Assembly (NCBI RefSeq): GCF_006337165.1 | Contig: NZ_CP040896.1 | Coordinates: 3,348,001-3,412,000 of the forward strand | Direction of reading: 5' to 3' | Source of the DNA: Hymenobacter jejuensis | Lineage (GTDB): Bacteria > Bacteroidota > Bacteroidia > Cytophagales > Hymenobacteraceae | Length of the DNA stretch: 64,000 bases | Part shown: positions 1 through 9,099 of the stretch, piece by piece | Position numbering within the stretch: the stretch's first letter is position 1 | Layout of the letters: every line of letters starts with the position of its first letter | Translations under genes and position numbers: made by a program | Notes under the pieces: generated by a model | Seen by the model: only the letters and a program-made list of their open reading frames with translations | Told to the model about the DNA's origin: nothing | Databases searched by the model: none

Positions 1-816
1 CGCAATCAGGCGGCAGTAGCTGATTTCTTTGAAACGGAAAAGCCCGAATATGTGATCTTGGCTGCTGCTAAAGTAGGGGGAATCTGGGCCAACAACACCT
101 ACCGGGCCGAGTTCATCTACGATAACTTGATGATCGAGAGCAACGTCATTCACCAGAGCTACCTACACGGGGTGAAGAAATTGCTGTTTCTGGGTTCATC
201 GTGCATCTACCCCAAAATGGCGCCGCAGCCGCTGAACGAAGATTCGCTCCTGACCGGCCCTTTGGAGGAAACCAACGAGCCCTACGCCATCGCCAAAATC
301 GCCGGCATTAAGCTGTGTGATGCGTACCGGAGTCAGTACGGGGTGAACTTCATCTCGGCTATGCCCACCAACCTGTACGGCCCCAACGACAACTACGACC
401 TTAAAAACTCGCACGTGCTGCCTGCGTTGCTGCGTAAGTTTCACGAAGGCAAGCAAAACAACGCGCCGGAAGTTGAGATATGGGGCACGGGCACGCCGCG
501 TCGCGAATTTTTGTACGTCGACGATTTGGCGGATGCCTGCTACTTTCTGCTGGAAAACTTCGACGAGGCTGGCTTGGTCAACATCGGAACCGGCGAGGAC
601 GTATCCATCGCTGAGCTGGCTGCGCTTGTCAAATCCGTAACGGGCTACGAAGGAAACGTGGTTTTCAACTCGACTTATCCCGATGGTACGCCGCGCAAGC
701 TCATGGACGTCAGCAAATTGGCAAAACTAGGCTGGCGTTATTCTACTTCTCTGGAAGAGGGTGTTAAAAAGGCTTACCAGGACTTTCTGACCAAGGTAGA
801 ACAGCCTCAGGCATAG
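1..816 (+). CDS. fcl: GDP-L-fucose synthase, 3' part (5' end outside window)
   Basis: Cytosolic NADPH-dependent epimerase/reductase that turns GDP-4-keto-6-deoxymannose into GDP-L-fucose. The reading frame is open from base 1 without a start ([15 protein letters not shown]..), so the N-terminal Rossmann glycine motif lies upstream of the window. Visible are the [15 protein letters not shown] segment, a Ser-containing [11 protein letters not shown] strand, the catalytic YxxxK (YAIAK) and the SDR C-terminal [11 protein letters not shown] motif. The GTG at 52 is internal, not a start. Gmd, which makes its substrate, follows 138 bp downstream on the same strand, so the two probably form one nucleotide-sugar operon for exopolysaccharide or O-antigen. 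Family assignment is firm; only the length is unknown. Confidence 0.95.
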   Translation, partial: RNQAAVADFFETEKPEYVILAAAKVGGIWANNTYRAEFIYDNLMIESNVIHQSYLHGVKKLLFLGSSCIYPKMAPQPLNEDSLLTGPLEETNEPYAIAKIAGIKLCDAYRSQYGVNFISAMPTNLYGPNDNYDLKNSHVLPALLRKFHEGKQNNAPEVEIWGTGTPRREFLYVDDLADACYFLLENFDEAGLVNIGTGEDVSIAELAALVKSVTGYEGNVVFNSTYPDGTPRKLMDVSKLAKLGWRYSTSLEEGVKKAYQDFLTKVEQPQA

Positions 817-954
817 AGCTTTGTAGTTTTAAATGGCTGTTCCTACTGACCTTTGATTTGGCAGTAAACAGCCCACGCCCATAAAATCTTTTTGTTTAGT
901 GCTCTGGCGCATCATGTTGATACAGAGCCTTTTATCAATCAAAAGCATTTCCTC

Positions 955-2064
955 ATGAAAGTTGCTCTAATCACGGGTATCACCGGTCAAGACGGATCTT
1001 ATCTGGCCGAGTTCTTACTAAACAAAGGCTACGAAGTCCACGGCGTGAAGCGTCGTTCGTCGCTTTTCAACACCGACCGCGTAGACCACCTCTACGAAGG
1101 CAACGACCCTGATGCCAAGTTTAAGCTGCATTACGGTGACCTGTCGGATACCACCAACCTGATCCGGTTGATTCAGGAAACGCAGCCCGACGAGATCTAC
1201 AACTTAGGTGCAATGTCGCACGTGAAGGTGTCGTTCGATGCGCCCGAATACACGGCCGATGTGGATGGCGTAGGTACACTGCGTATTCTGGAAGCGGTTC
1301 GGATTCTGGGGCTTACGAAGAAGACCAAAATCTACCAGGCCTCGACTTCCGAGCTGTATGGCTTGGTGCAGCAGGTGCCCCAATCGGAAACCACCCCCTT
1401 CTACCCGCGCTCGCCCTACGCGGTGGCTAAGCTCTATGCTTACTGGATTACGGTCAACTACCGCGAGGCGTACAACATGTTCGCTGTCAACGGTATCCTG
1501 TTCAACCACGAGTCGCCGATGCGCGGGGAAACCTTCGTGACGCGCAAAATTACCCGTGGCGTAGCCCAGATCGTAACGGGTCTGCAAGATTGCATCGACC
1601 TAGGTAACCTGGACGCAAAGCGCGACTGGGGCCACGCCAAGGATTACGTGGAGGCCATGTGGCTGATTCTGCAACAGGAGGTTCCCGAAGACTTTGTCAT
1701 CGCCACCGGCGTTACGACCACCGTTCGCGAGTTCATTCGTCTGGCATTCTTAGAAGTGGGCGTTACCGTAAGCTTCAGCGGCGAGGGCGTTGACGAAATC
1801 GGAACGGTAACCGAATGCAGCGATCCCGAATACCAACTGCCTATCGGCCAAGTAGTAGTGAAAATCGATCCGGCTTATTTCCGCCCTACGGAAGTAGAAC
1901 TGCTAATCGGTGACCCTACCAAGTGCAAAGAGAAGCTGGGCTGGGAGCCCCGTTACGATTTAGCTGGCTTGGTGAGCGAAATGGTGAAAGCCGACGTCGA
2001 CCTGTTCAAGCGCGATAAGTACCTATTGAAAGGCGGTCATAAAGTATTCACCTACAAAGAATAG
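955..2064 (+). CDS. gmd: GDP-mannose 4,6-dehydratase
   Basis: Converts GDP-D-mannose to GDP-4-keto-6-deoxy-D-mannose, the first committed step to GDP-fucose. The 369-residue protein has the family length. It begins [20 protein letters not shown] with the NADP-binding GxxGxxG motif, then has the active-site YxxxK (SPYAVAK) and the downstream [16 protein letters not shown] and [14 protein letters not shown] blocks typical of Gmd. The frame is open 21 codons further upstream, but those residues do not resemble the family, so the ATG at 955 is chosen. It follows fcl and is closed by a perfect palindrome about 50 nt after the stop. Confidence 0.96.
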   Translation: MKVALITGITGQDGSYLAEFLLNKGYEVHGVKRRSSLFNTDRVDHLYEGNDPDAKFKLHYGDLSDTTNLIRLIQETQPDEIYNLGAMSHVKVSFDAPEYTADVDGVGTLRILEAVRILGLTKKTKIYQASTSELYGLVQQVPQSETTPFYPRSPYAVAKLYAYWITVNYREAYNMFAVNGILFNHESPMRGETFVTRKITRGVAQIVTGLQDCIDLGNLDAKRDWGHAKDYVEAMWLILQQEVPEDFVIATGVTTTVREFIRLAFLEVGVTVSFSGEGVDEIGTVTECSDPEYQLPIGQVVVKIDPAYFRPTEVELLIGDPTKCKEKLGWEPRYDLAGLVSEMVKADVDLFKRDKYLLKGGHKVFTYKE

Positions 2065-2085
2065 GCAAGAAAATTTAGTTACAGA

Positions 2086-2102
2086 TACTTGATTATCAAG
2101 TA
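2086..2102 (+). repeat. AT-rich palindromic intergenic element, copy 1
   Basis: TACTTGATTATCAAGTA is a perfect palindrome around a central T/A, 22 nt after the gmd stop. It is the cleanest copy of a degenerate element that recurs in spacers through the window (near 5685, 9075, 10012, 11880, 12824, 18807, 31186, 39699, 42428, 44496, 52083, 55946 and 58510). Its function is unknown. Confidence 0.6.
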
Positions 2103-2110
2103 TTTGTATT

Positions 2111-2160
2111 CATAAAGTAAAAAGAGCCGCTAAGATCTTAGCGGCTCTTTTTACTTTATG
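2111..2160. terminator. Bidirectional intrinsic terminator, 50-nt perfect palindrome
   Basis: The whole 50 nt equals its own reverse complement. The GC core is AGAGCCGCTAAG paired with CTTAGCGGCTCT, flanked by A and T tracts on both sides, so it can terminate gmd on the plus strand and the GH20 gene (stop at 2174) on the minus strand. Confidence 0.9.
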
Positions 2161-2173
2161 AAGAAGGAGTGGG

Positions 2174-4252
2174 TTAGCTTGCCAGCAGCTTGCGCAGGCT
2201 GTCCACCACAACGAGTTCCGTCTGGCCGGCGGGTGCTTTAGCGGCTTCCACTTGCTTCAGCGCAGCGGCTTGCCAGGCTGCCGACGGAACTTCTCCTTTT
2301 TCCAGCATACGCAAGTGCTCCAAAGCTAAACCCGATAAGGCACTGAGCCGCACGGACAGGGGAGCATATTCTTGAAGCGAGGGAGAAGCAGCGAGGGTAG
2401 GTTGAAGCAGTTTGTCATTGACTTGCCATTGAGCAAGCTGTGTCTGCACCGCGATGAGCGCCGCACGGGCCGAAGCGTCTTTGGGCATTCTACTGCCGGT
2501 TTCCGTTGAAATACCTTGTACCAGCTTATCAACTTGGACCCCAAACTGATGAGCTACCTCCGATTCGGGTAGAGCCGCATCTACCAGACGGTTCAGGGGT
2601 GTGCGAGTCGTATACTTGAAGCCCTGAAAATGCCGCTTGTATTCTTTTACGGGTTCGATTACGCTGGCCAGCGTGCGGAGCGGGGCCACGTCGCGGCCTG
2701 CGGCCAATTGCTTTAAGAGCTGTTCGGGCGCGCGGCGGTGTTGTAGGCCTAATAGCTCCATCTCGTCGCTGACTGCTGCCAACCGGCGATACATATCCGG
2801 CACGTCGCGTACCGTAGCCGGCGACCACAGCCGCTCTGCAACTGCCGCTGCGCGCGGCCAGATCCGGCTGTCAACAATGGTAGAATCCACAAATTCGCTC
2901 CACATAGTGGCTTCACCTCCCAAAATCAGCTTCTTCTGGGCATCGGTGAGTGGGGCGTCGGCGGGCAAAGGGTCGTTGAGGTAATGGCTGGCAGCACCGT
3001 AGTTCAAATCGATGTAGTAGCCGTTGGAAAGCAGCGTGGCGTGCCCCGCTTTGGCGGCTTCAAAAAGCCCTTTTCGCCCGCGCCAACTCTGGATAACGGC
3101 ACTTTCAGGAAGGCCTGGCCCCAAAATCTCGTCCCAACCCACCATCGTCTTACCGTATTTGGTCAGCAGGGGCAAGATGCGCCGATTGAAGTGCGTTTGC
3201 AGCGCATGGTTGTCGAGCTGGCCATTGGCTTTCACCATGTGGTTTTCGCGCATGAAAGCGGCAATCCGCGGATTGCGTTTCCATTGACGCCCGTCGTTTT
3301 CGTCGCCGCCGATGTGGAAATAGGGATCGGGGAACAGCGCGGTCATTTCGCCAAAAAGCTTGTCCAGAAACTCGTAGGTGCTTTCCCGGGTTGGGTCGAT
3401 GGCAATGTTGAGAATGCCCCAGCGGTCCGTCACACCATATGTAGAGTCGTTGCTGGCCAAGGTTGGATTGGCCGCAATCAGGGCCGTGGTGTGGCCGGGC
3501 ATGTCAAACTCCGGGATCACCCGGATGCCACGGGCCGCCGCATACCGGACAATCTCTTTTACCTGATCTTGGGTATAATAGTGGCCCTCACCACCTACTT
3601 GCTGCAAACGCGGAAATAACTTGCTCTCTACTCTAAAGCCCTGATCATCTGATAGATGCCAATGAAGCACGTTGAGCTTCACCGCCGCCATACCGTCTAG
3701 GTTGCGCTTGACGACGGAAACCGGCATGAAATGCCGCGCGGCATCCATTAGCAAACCACGCCAGGCAAACCGAGGCTGGTCGGTAATGTCGACTTCGGGA
3801 AAATAGAATCCCTTTTTGTCCTGCACCACCAGTTGTTCCAGCGTGGCCAGGCCGCGCAGGGCGCCTATACTCGTTGCCGAGGTAAGCGCGATGCCCATGG
3901 GCGTTACGCGCAAGCTGTAGGATTCGTCTTCGCCGAGCTTGGCTTGCCCAGCTCGTCCGTAATGAATGGTAAGGCCGGGTGCTTTGCCCGCGTCAACTTG
4001 CTTGGTGCGCTGCGCCAAACGGGCTACGAACCGGGCCGAAGCTTCGCGCACAGCCGGATCAGAATCAGTTTCTAGCTGCACACTCAGTTGGCCTTTGATG
4101 GACAGGCGGGCGGCTCCCCAATGTGCCTCGGCCGGCACGGGCATCAGGTTGGCCGAACTCACAGACGTTACGGTGGGCGTCTGCGTTTGACAAGCGGCTG
4201 GGGTAATTACGCTAGAGAGCGCGGCGGCAAAAAGGAAAAGCGAACGAAGCAT
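2174..4252 (-). CDS. Beta-N-acetylhexosaminidase, GH20 family lipoprotein
   Basis: Probably cleaves terminal beta-linked GlcNAc/GalNAc from glycans such as chitin or glycoprotein oligosaccharides. The 692 residues start with a hydrophobic signal sequence ending in PAAC, so Cys21 is the likely lipidation site and the protein an envelope lipoprotein. An N-terminal GH20b-like domain (about 35-160) precedes the catalytic TIM barrel (about 160-500). The barrel shows the WHLSDDQGFR strand, the PEFDMPGH block and HIGGDEN, with the substrate-assisted catalytic pair Asp317-Glu318. The roughly 150-residue C-terminal region is helical and resembles no family I recognise. It is monocistronic, sharing a bidirectional terminator with gmd. 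Confidence 0.93.
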   Translation of the reverse strand: MLRSLFLFAAALSSVITPAACQTQTPTVTSVSSANLMPVPAEAHWGAARLSIKGQLSVQLETDSDPAVREASARFVARLAQRTKQVDAGKAPGLTIHYGRAGQAKLGEDESYSLRVTPMGIALTSATSIGALRGLATLEQLVVQDKKGFYFPEVDITDQPRFAWRGLLMDAARHFMPVSVVKRNLDGMAAVKLNVLHWHLSDDQGFRVESKLFPRLQQVGGEGHYYTQDQVKEIVRYAAARGIRVIPEFDMPGHTTALIAANPTLASNDSTYGVTDRWGILNIAIDPTRESTYEFLDKLFGEMTALFPDPYFHIGGDENDGRQWKRNPRIAAFMRENHMVKANGQLDNHALQTHFNRRILPLLTKYGKTMVGWDEILGPGLPESAVIQSWRGRKGLFEAAKAGHATLLSNGYYIDLNYGAASHYLNDPLPADAPLTDAQKKLILGGEATMWSEFVDSTIVDSRIWPRAAAVAERLWSPATVRDVPDMYRRLAAVSDEMELLGLQHRRAPEQLLKQLAAGRDVAPLRTLASVIEPVKEYKRHFQGFKYTTRTPLNRLVDAALPESEVAHQFGVQVDKLVQGISTETGSRMPKDASARAALIAVQTQLAQWQVNDKLLQPTLAASPSLQEYAPLSVRLSALSGLALEHLRMLEKGEVPSAAWQAAALKQVEAAKAPAGQTELVVVDSLRKLLAS

Positions 4253-4332
4253 ACGAGTGGGTTAAGCGACCAAGCCAGCATACGAAAATCGGCAAGGCAA
4301 GATAGGTAGTTGCGTGCTGTCTGCTTTGCCGC

Positions 4333-5682
4333 TCAAATCAACCCGCGGGCTTTGAACTCCAAATACCGATTGAGGGTGTTTACGGTCAGGTGCTCGGGCG
4401 CCGTAAGCAGCGCGTGGATTCCGTAGCGTTGCAGCTCGCGCACAATCTGCCGCTTTTCCTGAGCGAACTTTTCGGCAATTGTCTGATTATAAACTTCTTC
4501 TGTGGTGAGGGCAGGCGCGTTGAGGAAGTGGCGTAGCTCGGTATTTTCAAAAAACACAACCAAGAGCAAATGGTCTTTGGCCAAGCGCCGCAGGTAGGGG
4601 AGTTGCCGTTGCATGCCGTTCAGCGTCTCGAAATTGGTGTAGAGAATCAGCAGGCTGCGCTGACGAATTTTGGCTTTGACGTTGGTATACAGCAACTCAT
4701 AATCCGTTTCTAAGTACTTGGTGCGCTGCTTATAGAGAACCTCTAGGATCTTGAGCATATGGCCGCCGCGACGGTCGGCGGGCAGGAGCGCGCCCAAACG
4801 GTCGGAGAACGTAATAAGGCCCGCTTTATCGTGCTTAATAATGGCAATGTTGCTGACGACCAGCGCCGCATTGATGGCATAATCCAGCAGGCTCAGCCCT
4901 TGAAATGGCATGCGCATCACCCTGCCTTTGTCAATGAGGGAGTACACTTGCTGCGCGCGTTCGTCCTGGAAGTGGTTGACAATCAAGGTGTCGCCGCTGG
5001 CATCGGTGCGGCGCGCCGTGGCTTTCCAGTTGATGGCCCGCGGGTCGTCGCCGGGCACGTAGGGCCGGACCTGCTCAAACTCCAGGCTGTGGCCCACCCG
5101 CCGGATACGCTTCACGCCGACTTCGGTAAGCCGGTTGCTAATGGCAAGTAGCTCATATTGGCGCATTTGCAAAAACGACGGATACACCGGTACCATCTGA
5201 TCTTGCCCGTAGCGGAAGCGCCGCCGCACCAAACTAATGGGCGAGGCAGCAAACACGTTCAAAGCCCCAAATTGGTATTCGCCACGCTTCACCGGTCGCA
5301 GTTGGTAACGAATAATGCCTGTTTCGCCAGCCTTCAACGAGCTGCGAAACAGCACATCGCGGCGCTGAAACTGGTGGGGGATCTCATCTATCGTTTCAAC
5401 GCTCACCGGGAACCGGTAGCTGTTTTCCAGATAGATCGCGAGGTCGTTGTCGCTGCCGTTGGCCAGCTTGTCGCCCATCACCCGCCGGCCAAATACCTGC
5501 CCGGCGCCGTTGCTGCCGGGCGCATACAGCAACAGCAAATCCAGCAGGGTAAACGTAGTCAGCATGCCCAAGGCCACCCGCATGGGTTGCAGCAGCGAAG
5601 GCAGAAAAAATGCCACCACAAATCCGGTCGCTACCAGCGCTAACGCAATAAAAAAACGCCGTGTCAGGTAAAGCGACTTCAT
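4333..5682 (-). CDS. DUF58 domain membrane protein
   Basis: The 449-residue protein has two N-terminal membrane segments (about 10-30 and 36-55), then a beta-rich periplasm-like stretch, then the DUF58 signature EFEQVRPYVPGDDPRAINWK near residues 201-220. The C-terminal half is von Willebrand A-like (SLIDKGRVMRM resembles a degenerate MIDAS strand). DUF58 proteins almost always pair with a MoxR ATPase, as here: the MoxR gene ends 50 bp upstream on the same strand. The family is thought to act in complex assembly or envelope stress. The exact role here is not known. Confidence 0.92.
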   Translation of the reverse strand: MKSLYLTRRFFIALALVATGFVVAFFLPSLLQPMRVALGMLTTFTLLDLLLLYAPGSNGAGQVFGRRVMGDKLANGSDNDLAIYLENSYRFPVSVETIDEIPHQFQRRDVLFRSSLKAGETGIIRYQLRPVKRGEYQFGALNVFAASPISLVRRRFRYGQDQMVPVYPSFLQMRQYELLAISNRLTEVGVKRIRRVGHSLEFEQVRPYVPGDDPRAINWKATARRTDASGDTLIVNHFQDERAQQVYSLIDKGRVMRMPFQGLSLLDYAINAALVVSNIAIIKHDKAGLITFSDRLGALLPADRRGGHMLKILEVLYKQRTKYLETDYELLYTNVKAKIRQRSLLILYTNFETLNGMQRQLPYLRRLAKDHLLLVVFFENTELRHFLNAPALTTEEVYNQTIAEKFAQEKRQIVRELQRYGIHALLTAPEHLTVNTLNRYLEFKARGLI

Positions 5683-5684
5683 TG

Positions 5685-5713
5685 AGTTTATAAATATTTG
5701 ATATTCAATTTGT
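5685..5713 (-). repeat. AT-rich palindromic intergenic element between MoxR and DUF58 genes
   Basis: Read on the minus strand it is AAATTGAATATCAAATATTT followed by ATAAAC, matching the element seen after gmd. It fills most of the 50-bp spacer between two genes that are almost certainly co-transcribed, so it is unlikely to be a strong terminator. Confidence 0.5.
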
Positions 5714-5732
5714 TATGAAAACGAATAATTTC

Positions 5733-6800
5733 TTACCGCGGCACTTCAACTTGTTGAATAATCAATTGTACTACTTCGTCGGGGGTGCCGCCTTCCATTT
5801 CGCGCTCGGGGGTGAGCAGGATGCGGTGACGCAACACCGAAGGAGCCAGGAACTGGATGTCTTCGGGGGTGACAAAATCGCGGCCCCGGAGGGCAGCGAG
5901 CGCTTTAGCGCCGTTGAGCAAGGCCAGCGAGGCCCGCGGCGAAGCGCCCAGATAAAGTGCTTTGTGTGCCCGCGTTTGCCCGACCAGCTGCGCAATATAT
6001 TCCAGCAGCTTCGGCTCGACGTGCTGGCGCCGCACCTGCTGGCGTAGCTCTGCAATCTGCGCCGCCGAGAGCACCGGCTGCACCGCATCCAGCGGTATGC
6101 CTCCGAAGCCCGAATGATGCCCTTGCAGAATCGCAACTTCTTCCTGCGCCGTCGGGTAACCCACGTTGATTTTGAAGAGGAAACGGTCGAGCTGGGCCTC
6201 CGGAAGCCGGTAGGTACCTTCTTGTTCCACAGGGTTTTGCGTAGCCAGTACTACAAAGGGCTCCTGCATTTGGTACGTGGTGCCGTCCTGCGTTATGTGG
6301 CGCTCTTCCATGACCTCAAACAGCGCCGATTGCGTCTTGGCCGGTGCCCGGTTGATTTCGTCGATCAAGATGATGCTGGAGAAAATCGGGCCGGGGCGAA
6401 ACTCAAATTCGGCTTTGTTGGGCCGAAAAACCGAGGTGCCCAGCACATCCGATGGCATCAGGTCGGGGGTGAACTGGATGCGGCTAAAGGGCACATCCAG
6501 CGTGCGGGCTAATAGCTTGGCAATGAGAGTTTTGGCTACGCCCGGCACGCCTTCCAGCAGTACGTGTCCATCGGCCAGAATAGCCGTGAGCAGCAACTCT
6601 ACCAACTGCTGCTGACCGACAATTACTTTACCCAATTCGCGCCGCACGGCCTCCGCACTGGCGCTTAACCGGCTGAAGTCGGTGCGGGGTACGAAAGCAT
6701 CAGGGCTGGCGGCTTGGGTGAAGTTAGTTGCACTCGGGTTTTCGGCCGGCTCAGACGAGGACGTAGCTTCCGGTGCAAAGGAATGATTATCGTTTTCCAT
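5733..6800 (-). CDS. MoxR family AAA+ ATPase
   Basis: MoxR ATPase of 355 residues. After a low-complexity N-terminus of about 40 residues the AAA+ core shows Walker A GVPGVAKT (84-91), Walker B ILIDEIN (144-150), a sensor-1-like ATQNPVEQEGTYRLPEAQLDRF block and the C-terminal lid with SPRASLAL. In Walker A, Ala takes the place of the usual second Gly, as is common in this family. MoxR proteins act as chaperone-like ATPases on vWA/DUF58 partners, and the partner gene lies directly downstream. It is part of a minus-strand module running from about 11.0 to 4.3 kb. Confidence 0.94.
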   Translation of the reverse strand: MENDNHSFAPEATSSSEPAENPSATNFTQAASPDAFVPRTDFSRLSASAEAVRRELGKVIVGQQQLVELLLTAILADGHVLLEGVPGVAKTLIAKLLARTLDVPFSRIQFTPDLMPSDVLGTSVFRPNKAEFEFRPGPIFSSIILIDEINRAPAKTQSALFEVMEERHITQDGTTYQMQEPFVVLATQNPVEQEGTYRLPEAQLDRFLFKINVGYPTAQEEVAILQGHHSGFGGIPLDAVQPVLSAAQIAELRQQVRRQHVEPKLLEYIAQLVGQTRAHKALYLGASPRASLALLNGAKALAALRGRDFVTPEDIQFLAPSVLRHRILLTPEREMEGGTPDEVVQLIIQQVEVPR

Positions 6801-6934
6801 GAAGTGGCAAAAGGTTCAGGCGGCAAGAAGGGGATAAGTAAAGAGAGTGATTTTAAGCACAAGATCTATTTTTGGATAATTCAGAAATATTTACATAGTT
6901 AATGTCTATTATTCTCAGTTAATTTGGTGTTACG

Positions 6935-6970
6935 CTTTTCTAACACAGTTTATCATCTGTATTAGAAAAG
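6935..6970 (-). other. Long inverted repeat in an AT-rich mid-operon spacer
   Basis: CTTTTCTAACACAG (6935-6948) pairs with CTGTATTAGAAAAG (6957-6970) with one mismatch across an 8-nt loop. It lies in the 213-bp, strikingly AT-rich gap between the DUF4350 stop and the MoxR start. No T tract follows on the minus strand, so it may be an operator or mRNA-processing hairpin rather than a terminator. Confidence 0.5.
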
Positions 6971-7013
6971 TTATAAACAATAAAAATACAATTTATACTA
7001 CCAGTGCAATTTT

Positions 7014-8249
7014 CTATTTTGCCTCTTTTCGAAACTCATTGAGCGTTTTGCTGAGCAGTAGCAAATCGCGGTCGGAAACGCTTGGCGCAGTCAGGCTAAA
7101 GTTGATGGTGCGTACCAGCGCGTCTATTCTGGCGCGCGGCATACCTGCCTTTTGAGCGATGCGTTCGCGCAGTAGCTCGTCGTTCAGATCCAGAGTAGGC
7201 TCCTGAAAACGGGACCGGAGGTACTCTTGAAACAGGCTGATTTTCTTCTCCGCAATAAGTGCGTGGTTGCTTCCCTGCCGGTACAGCGAGGCCACGGTAC
7301 TCGCAAACAGCAGCGTGGTATTGGGCAGCGGCCTAAGAATCGGAATGATACGCTGGCGCCGTTTGGCTTCGAAGAGCAGGAAGAGCATAAGTCCCACACT
7401 CCCAAGATAATACGCCGCTCGCAAGGCATCGTGTTCCAGCAGCACCCGCAGCAACGACTGTTCCCCCGGTCGGCCTTGTTTCTGGTACTCATCCCACCAG
7501 ATGGGCCGGGCCGGCAAATACGAAAGGGCAGCAAAAGCAAACCCTTCGGTATGAGGCTGCAACACAAAATAATTGGTGAACGCGGCGGGTACCGAACTCA
7601 GGTAAAAGTTGCCGCGTCCGTGCGGAATCCGCACCAGCACGGCGCGGCCTTGCTCGTCGGTGGCGAGAAGTGTGCCGCGCGTCAGGCTGTCGAGTAGCAA
7701 GCGCGAGGTGACGTTTAAAACCGGGTAGCGGAAACGGCTACCCGCTGCGTGCGCCAGCTGCGGATTGAGCAGCCGCAAGGTGACGGAGTCAGTAAGCAAA
7801 TCCGCAGCTGTGCGCGCCTGGTGCTGCTTGTGCCGGCTTAAAAAGGGCGCCGTGTGAAACCCTAGCGTATCGCGGAAATGCGAGTTAAACTGTTCGGCCG
7901 CGATGAAAACGTCGTTGCCGCGGGCCACGTAGCGCAGCAAGGCTCGGGTATCGGGTTTGCTTATGGTAAATGATTGATTTATAAATAGATAATTGTGCTT
8001 GGGAGTGCGTAAGGTAGTCTGCGCCGAGTCTTCGCCAAGTTGGTTATAGACGGGCAGCCGCACTTGCTGAACTCGCTGGCCAAACACCTCGGGCAGCACC
8101 TGGTACAGCACGTAAGTGCCATACGGAATCTTGTCTTTGTTGAGGTAAGTCGGCGACCAATCCAGGGGTTTGGGGCGGTAATACTCCACGGCGACGTAGC
8201 TGCCAAACAGCGCCAACAACCCCACCAGATACCAGCGAAACATAGTCAT
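7014..8249 (-). CDS. DUF4350 domain membrane protein
   Basis: A 411-residue protein with an N-terminal membrane segment (about 7-24) and a second near residues 280-298 (YYLGSVGLMLFLLFEAKRR). Between them lies a DUF4350-like, GATase-like fold with the PIWWDEYQKQG block just before the second helix. The C-terminal part is a helical cytoplasmic domain. The start overlaps the DUF4129 stop by one base, showing tight coupling; an ATG two codons later (8243) is an alternative start. DUF4350 proteins are regular members of MoxR/DUF58 loci; no biochemical function is established. Confidence 0.88.
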   Translation of the reverse strand: MTMFRWYLVGLLALFGSYVAVEYYRPKPLDWSPTYLNKDKIPYGTYVLYQVLPEVFGQRVQQVRLPVYNQLGEDSAQTTLRTPKHNYLFINQSFTISKPDTRALLRYVARGNDVFIAAEQFNSHFRDTLGFHTAPFLSRHKQHQARTAADLLTDSVTLRLLNPQLAHAAGSRFRYPVLNVTSRLLLDSLTRGTLLATDEQGRAVLVRIPHGRGNFYLSSVPAAFTNYFVLQPHTEGFAFAALSYLPARPIWWDEYQKQGRPGEQSLLRVLLEHDALRAAYYLGSVGLMLFLLFEAKRRQRIIPILRPLPNTTLLFASTVASLYRQGSNHALIAEKKISLFQEYLRSRFQEPTLDLNDELLRERIAQKAGMPRARIDALVRTINFSLTAPSVSDRDLLLLSKTLNEFRKEAK

Positions 8250-9058
8250 CAGGCGGCGCGGCGGTTAGCCAGTTGAGTCAGAAAATCGAGGCGGGCAGTG
8301 CGGGTAACAGCGTAGTGCTCGGCGGTGAGGGCCAGCTCACCGTACCACACGTACTCAAACTGGCGCGTAATTTCCGTAAAAGCCGGCCGAAGTGGGATAG
8401 AGGCCATTTCCTGCACGTAGGCTTGGTTGGTTTTGTCGGGCTGCCACTCGATCAGGTGGTGGTCAGTGAGCTGCTTGAGCACTTGCAAATAACCCAGGCG
8501 CACAGCCAGCCGGTAGTTGGCGCTGGCTTCGGCTTCGGCCAGTAGGGCGTTGAAATCCAGCGCATGAATGTCTTCCGATTCGGTGTCATAAGCCAAGGCG
8601 GCGCGGCGCGGCGAGCGCCCGAAAGCGCCCGTCAGATCGACTTGAAACAGCTTCAGAATCACAAATGCGATGGCACCCAAAAACAGCGTGTAGAAAACGT
8701 AACGCCAGAAACCCTGGTAGCTGCGGCTGTTCAGCCACTCCGACACTTTGTTCCAGAAACGCATCCAAAACAAGTCCCAGGCACTCATTTCACTCTTAAC
8801 TTCCACGTACTGAAAATCACGCTGCCGACGGAAGTCGTGGAGGTGGCCAGGTGCAGGGCGGCGAAGCGTAACAGTGGCCGAACGATCGGCGGGGAAATGC
8901 TGCGGATTTATGGAGCCATCGGGAGAAGCTCCGCGCCTCTGGGCCGCGCCAAAGTGCGGAGCTAGAACGCAGAAGGTGATAATTAACTGCGTGATTAACA
9001 GAAAATTAGCGAGCCGCAACTGGAATGTATGCCAAGGAGATTGCAAGCGAATAATCAA
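8249..9058 (-). CDS. DUF4129 domain membrane protein
   Basis: The 269-residue protein has a hydrophobic segment near 18-38 (signal anchor), a periplasmic-type linker, a membrane helix near 119-137 and a cytoplasmic C-terminal DUF4129 domain. That domain carries the FEYVWYGE signature at 234-241. It is translationally coupled to DUF4350. DUF4129 domains occur in transglutaminase-like proteins and in MoxR/DUF58 operons. Here no transglutaminase domain is present, so only the partner-binding tail remains. Role unknown. Confidence 0.85.
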   Translation of the reverse strand: MIIRLQSPWHTFQLRLANFLLITQLIITFCVLAPHFGAAQRRGASPDGSINPQHFPADRSATVTLRRPAPGHLHDFRRQRDFQYVEVKSEMSAWDLFWMRFWNKVSEWLNSRSYQGFWRYVFYTLFLGAIAFVILKLFQVDLTGAFGRSPRRAALAYDTESEDIHALDFNALLAEAEASANYRLAVRLGYLQVLKQLTDHHLIEWQPDKTNQAYVQEMASIPLRPAFTEITRQFEYVWYGELALTAEHYAVTRTARLDFLTQLANRRAA

Positions 9059-9074
9059 AAAAATTGATTAAATA

Positions 9075-9099
9075 CAACTATTTGATAATCAAGTAATTA
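9075..9099 (-). repeat. AT-rich palindromic intergenic element after the multipass-protein gene
   Basis: On the minus strand the stop TAA is followed at once by TTACTTGATTATCAAATAG, matching the element after gmd almost base for base. Confidence 0.55.
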
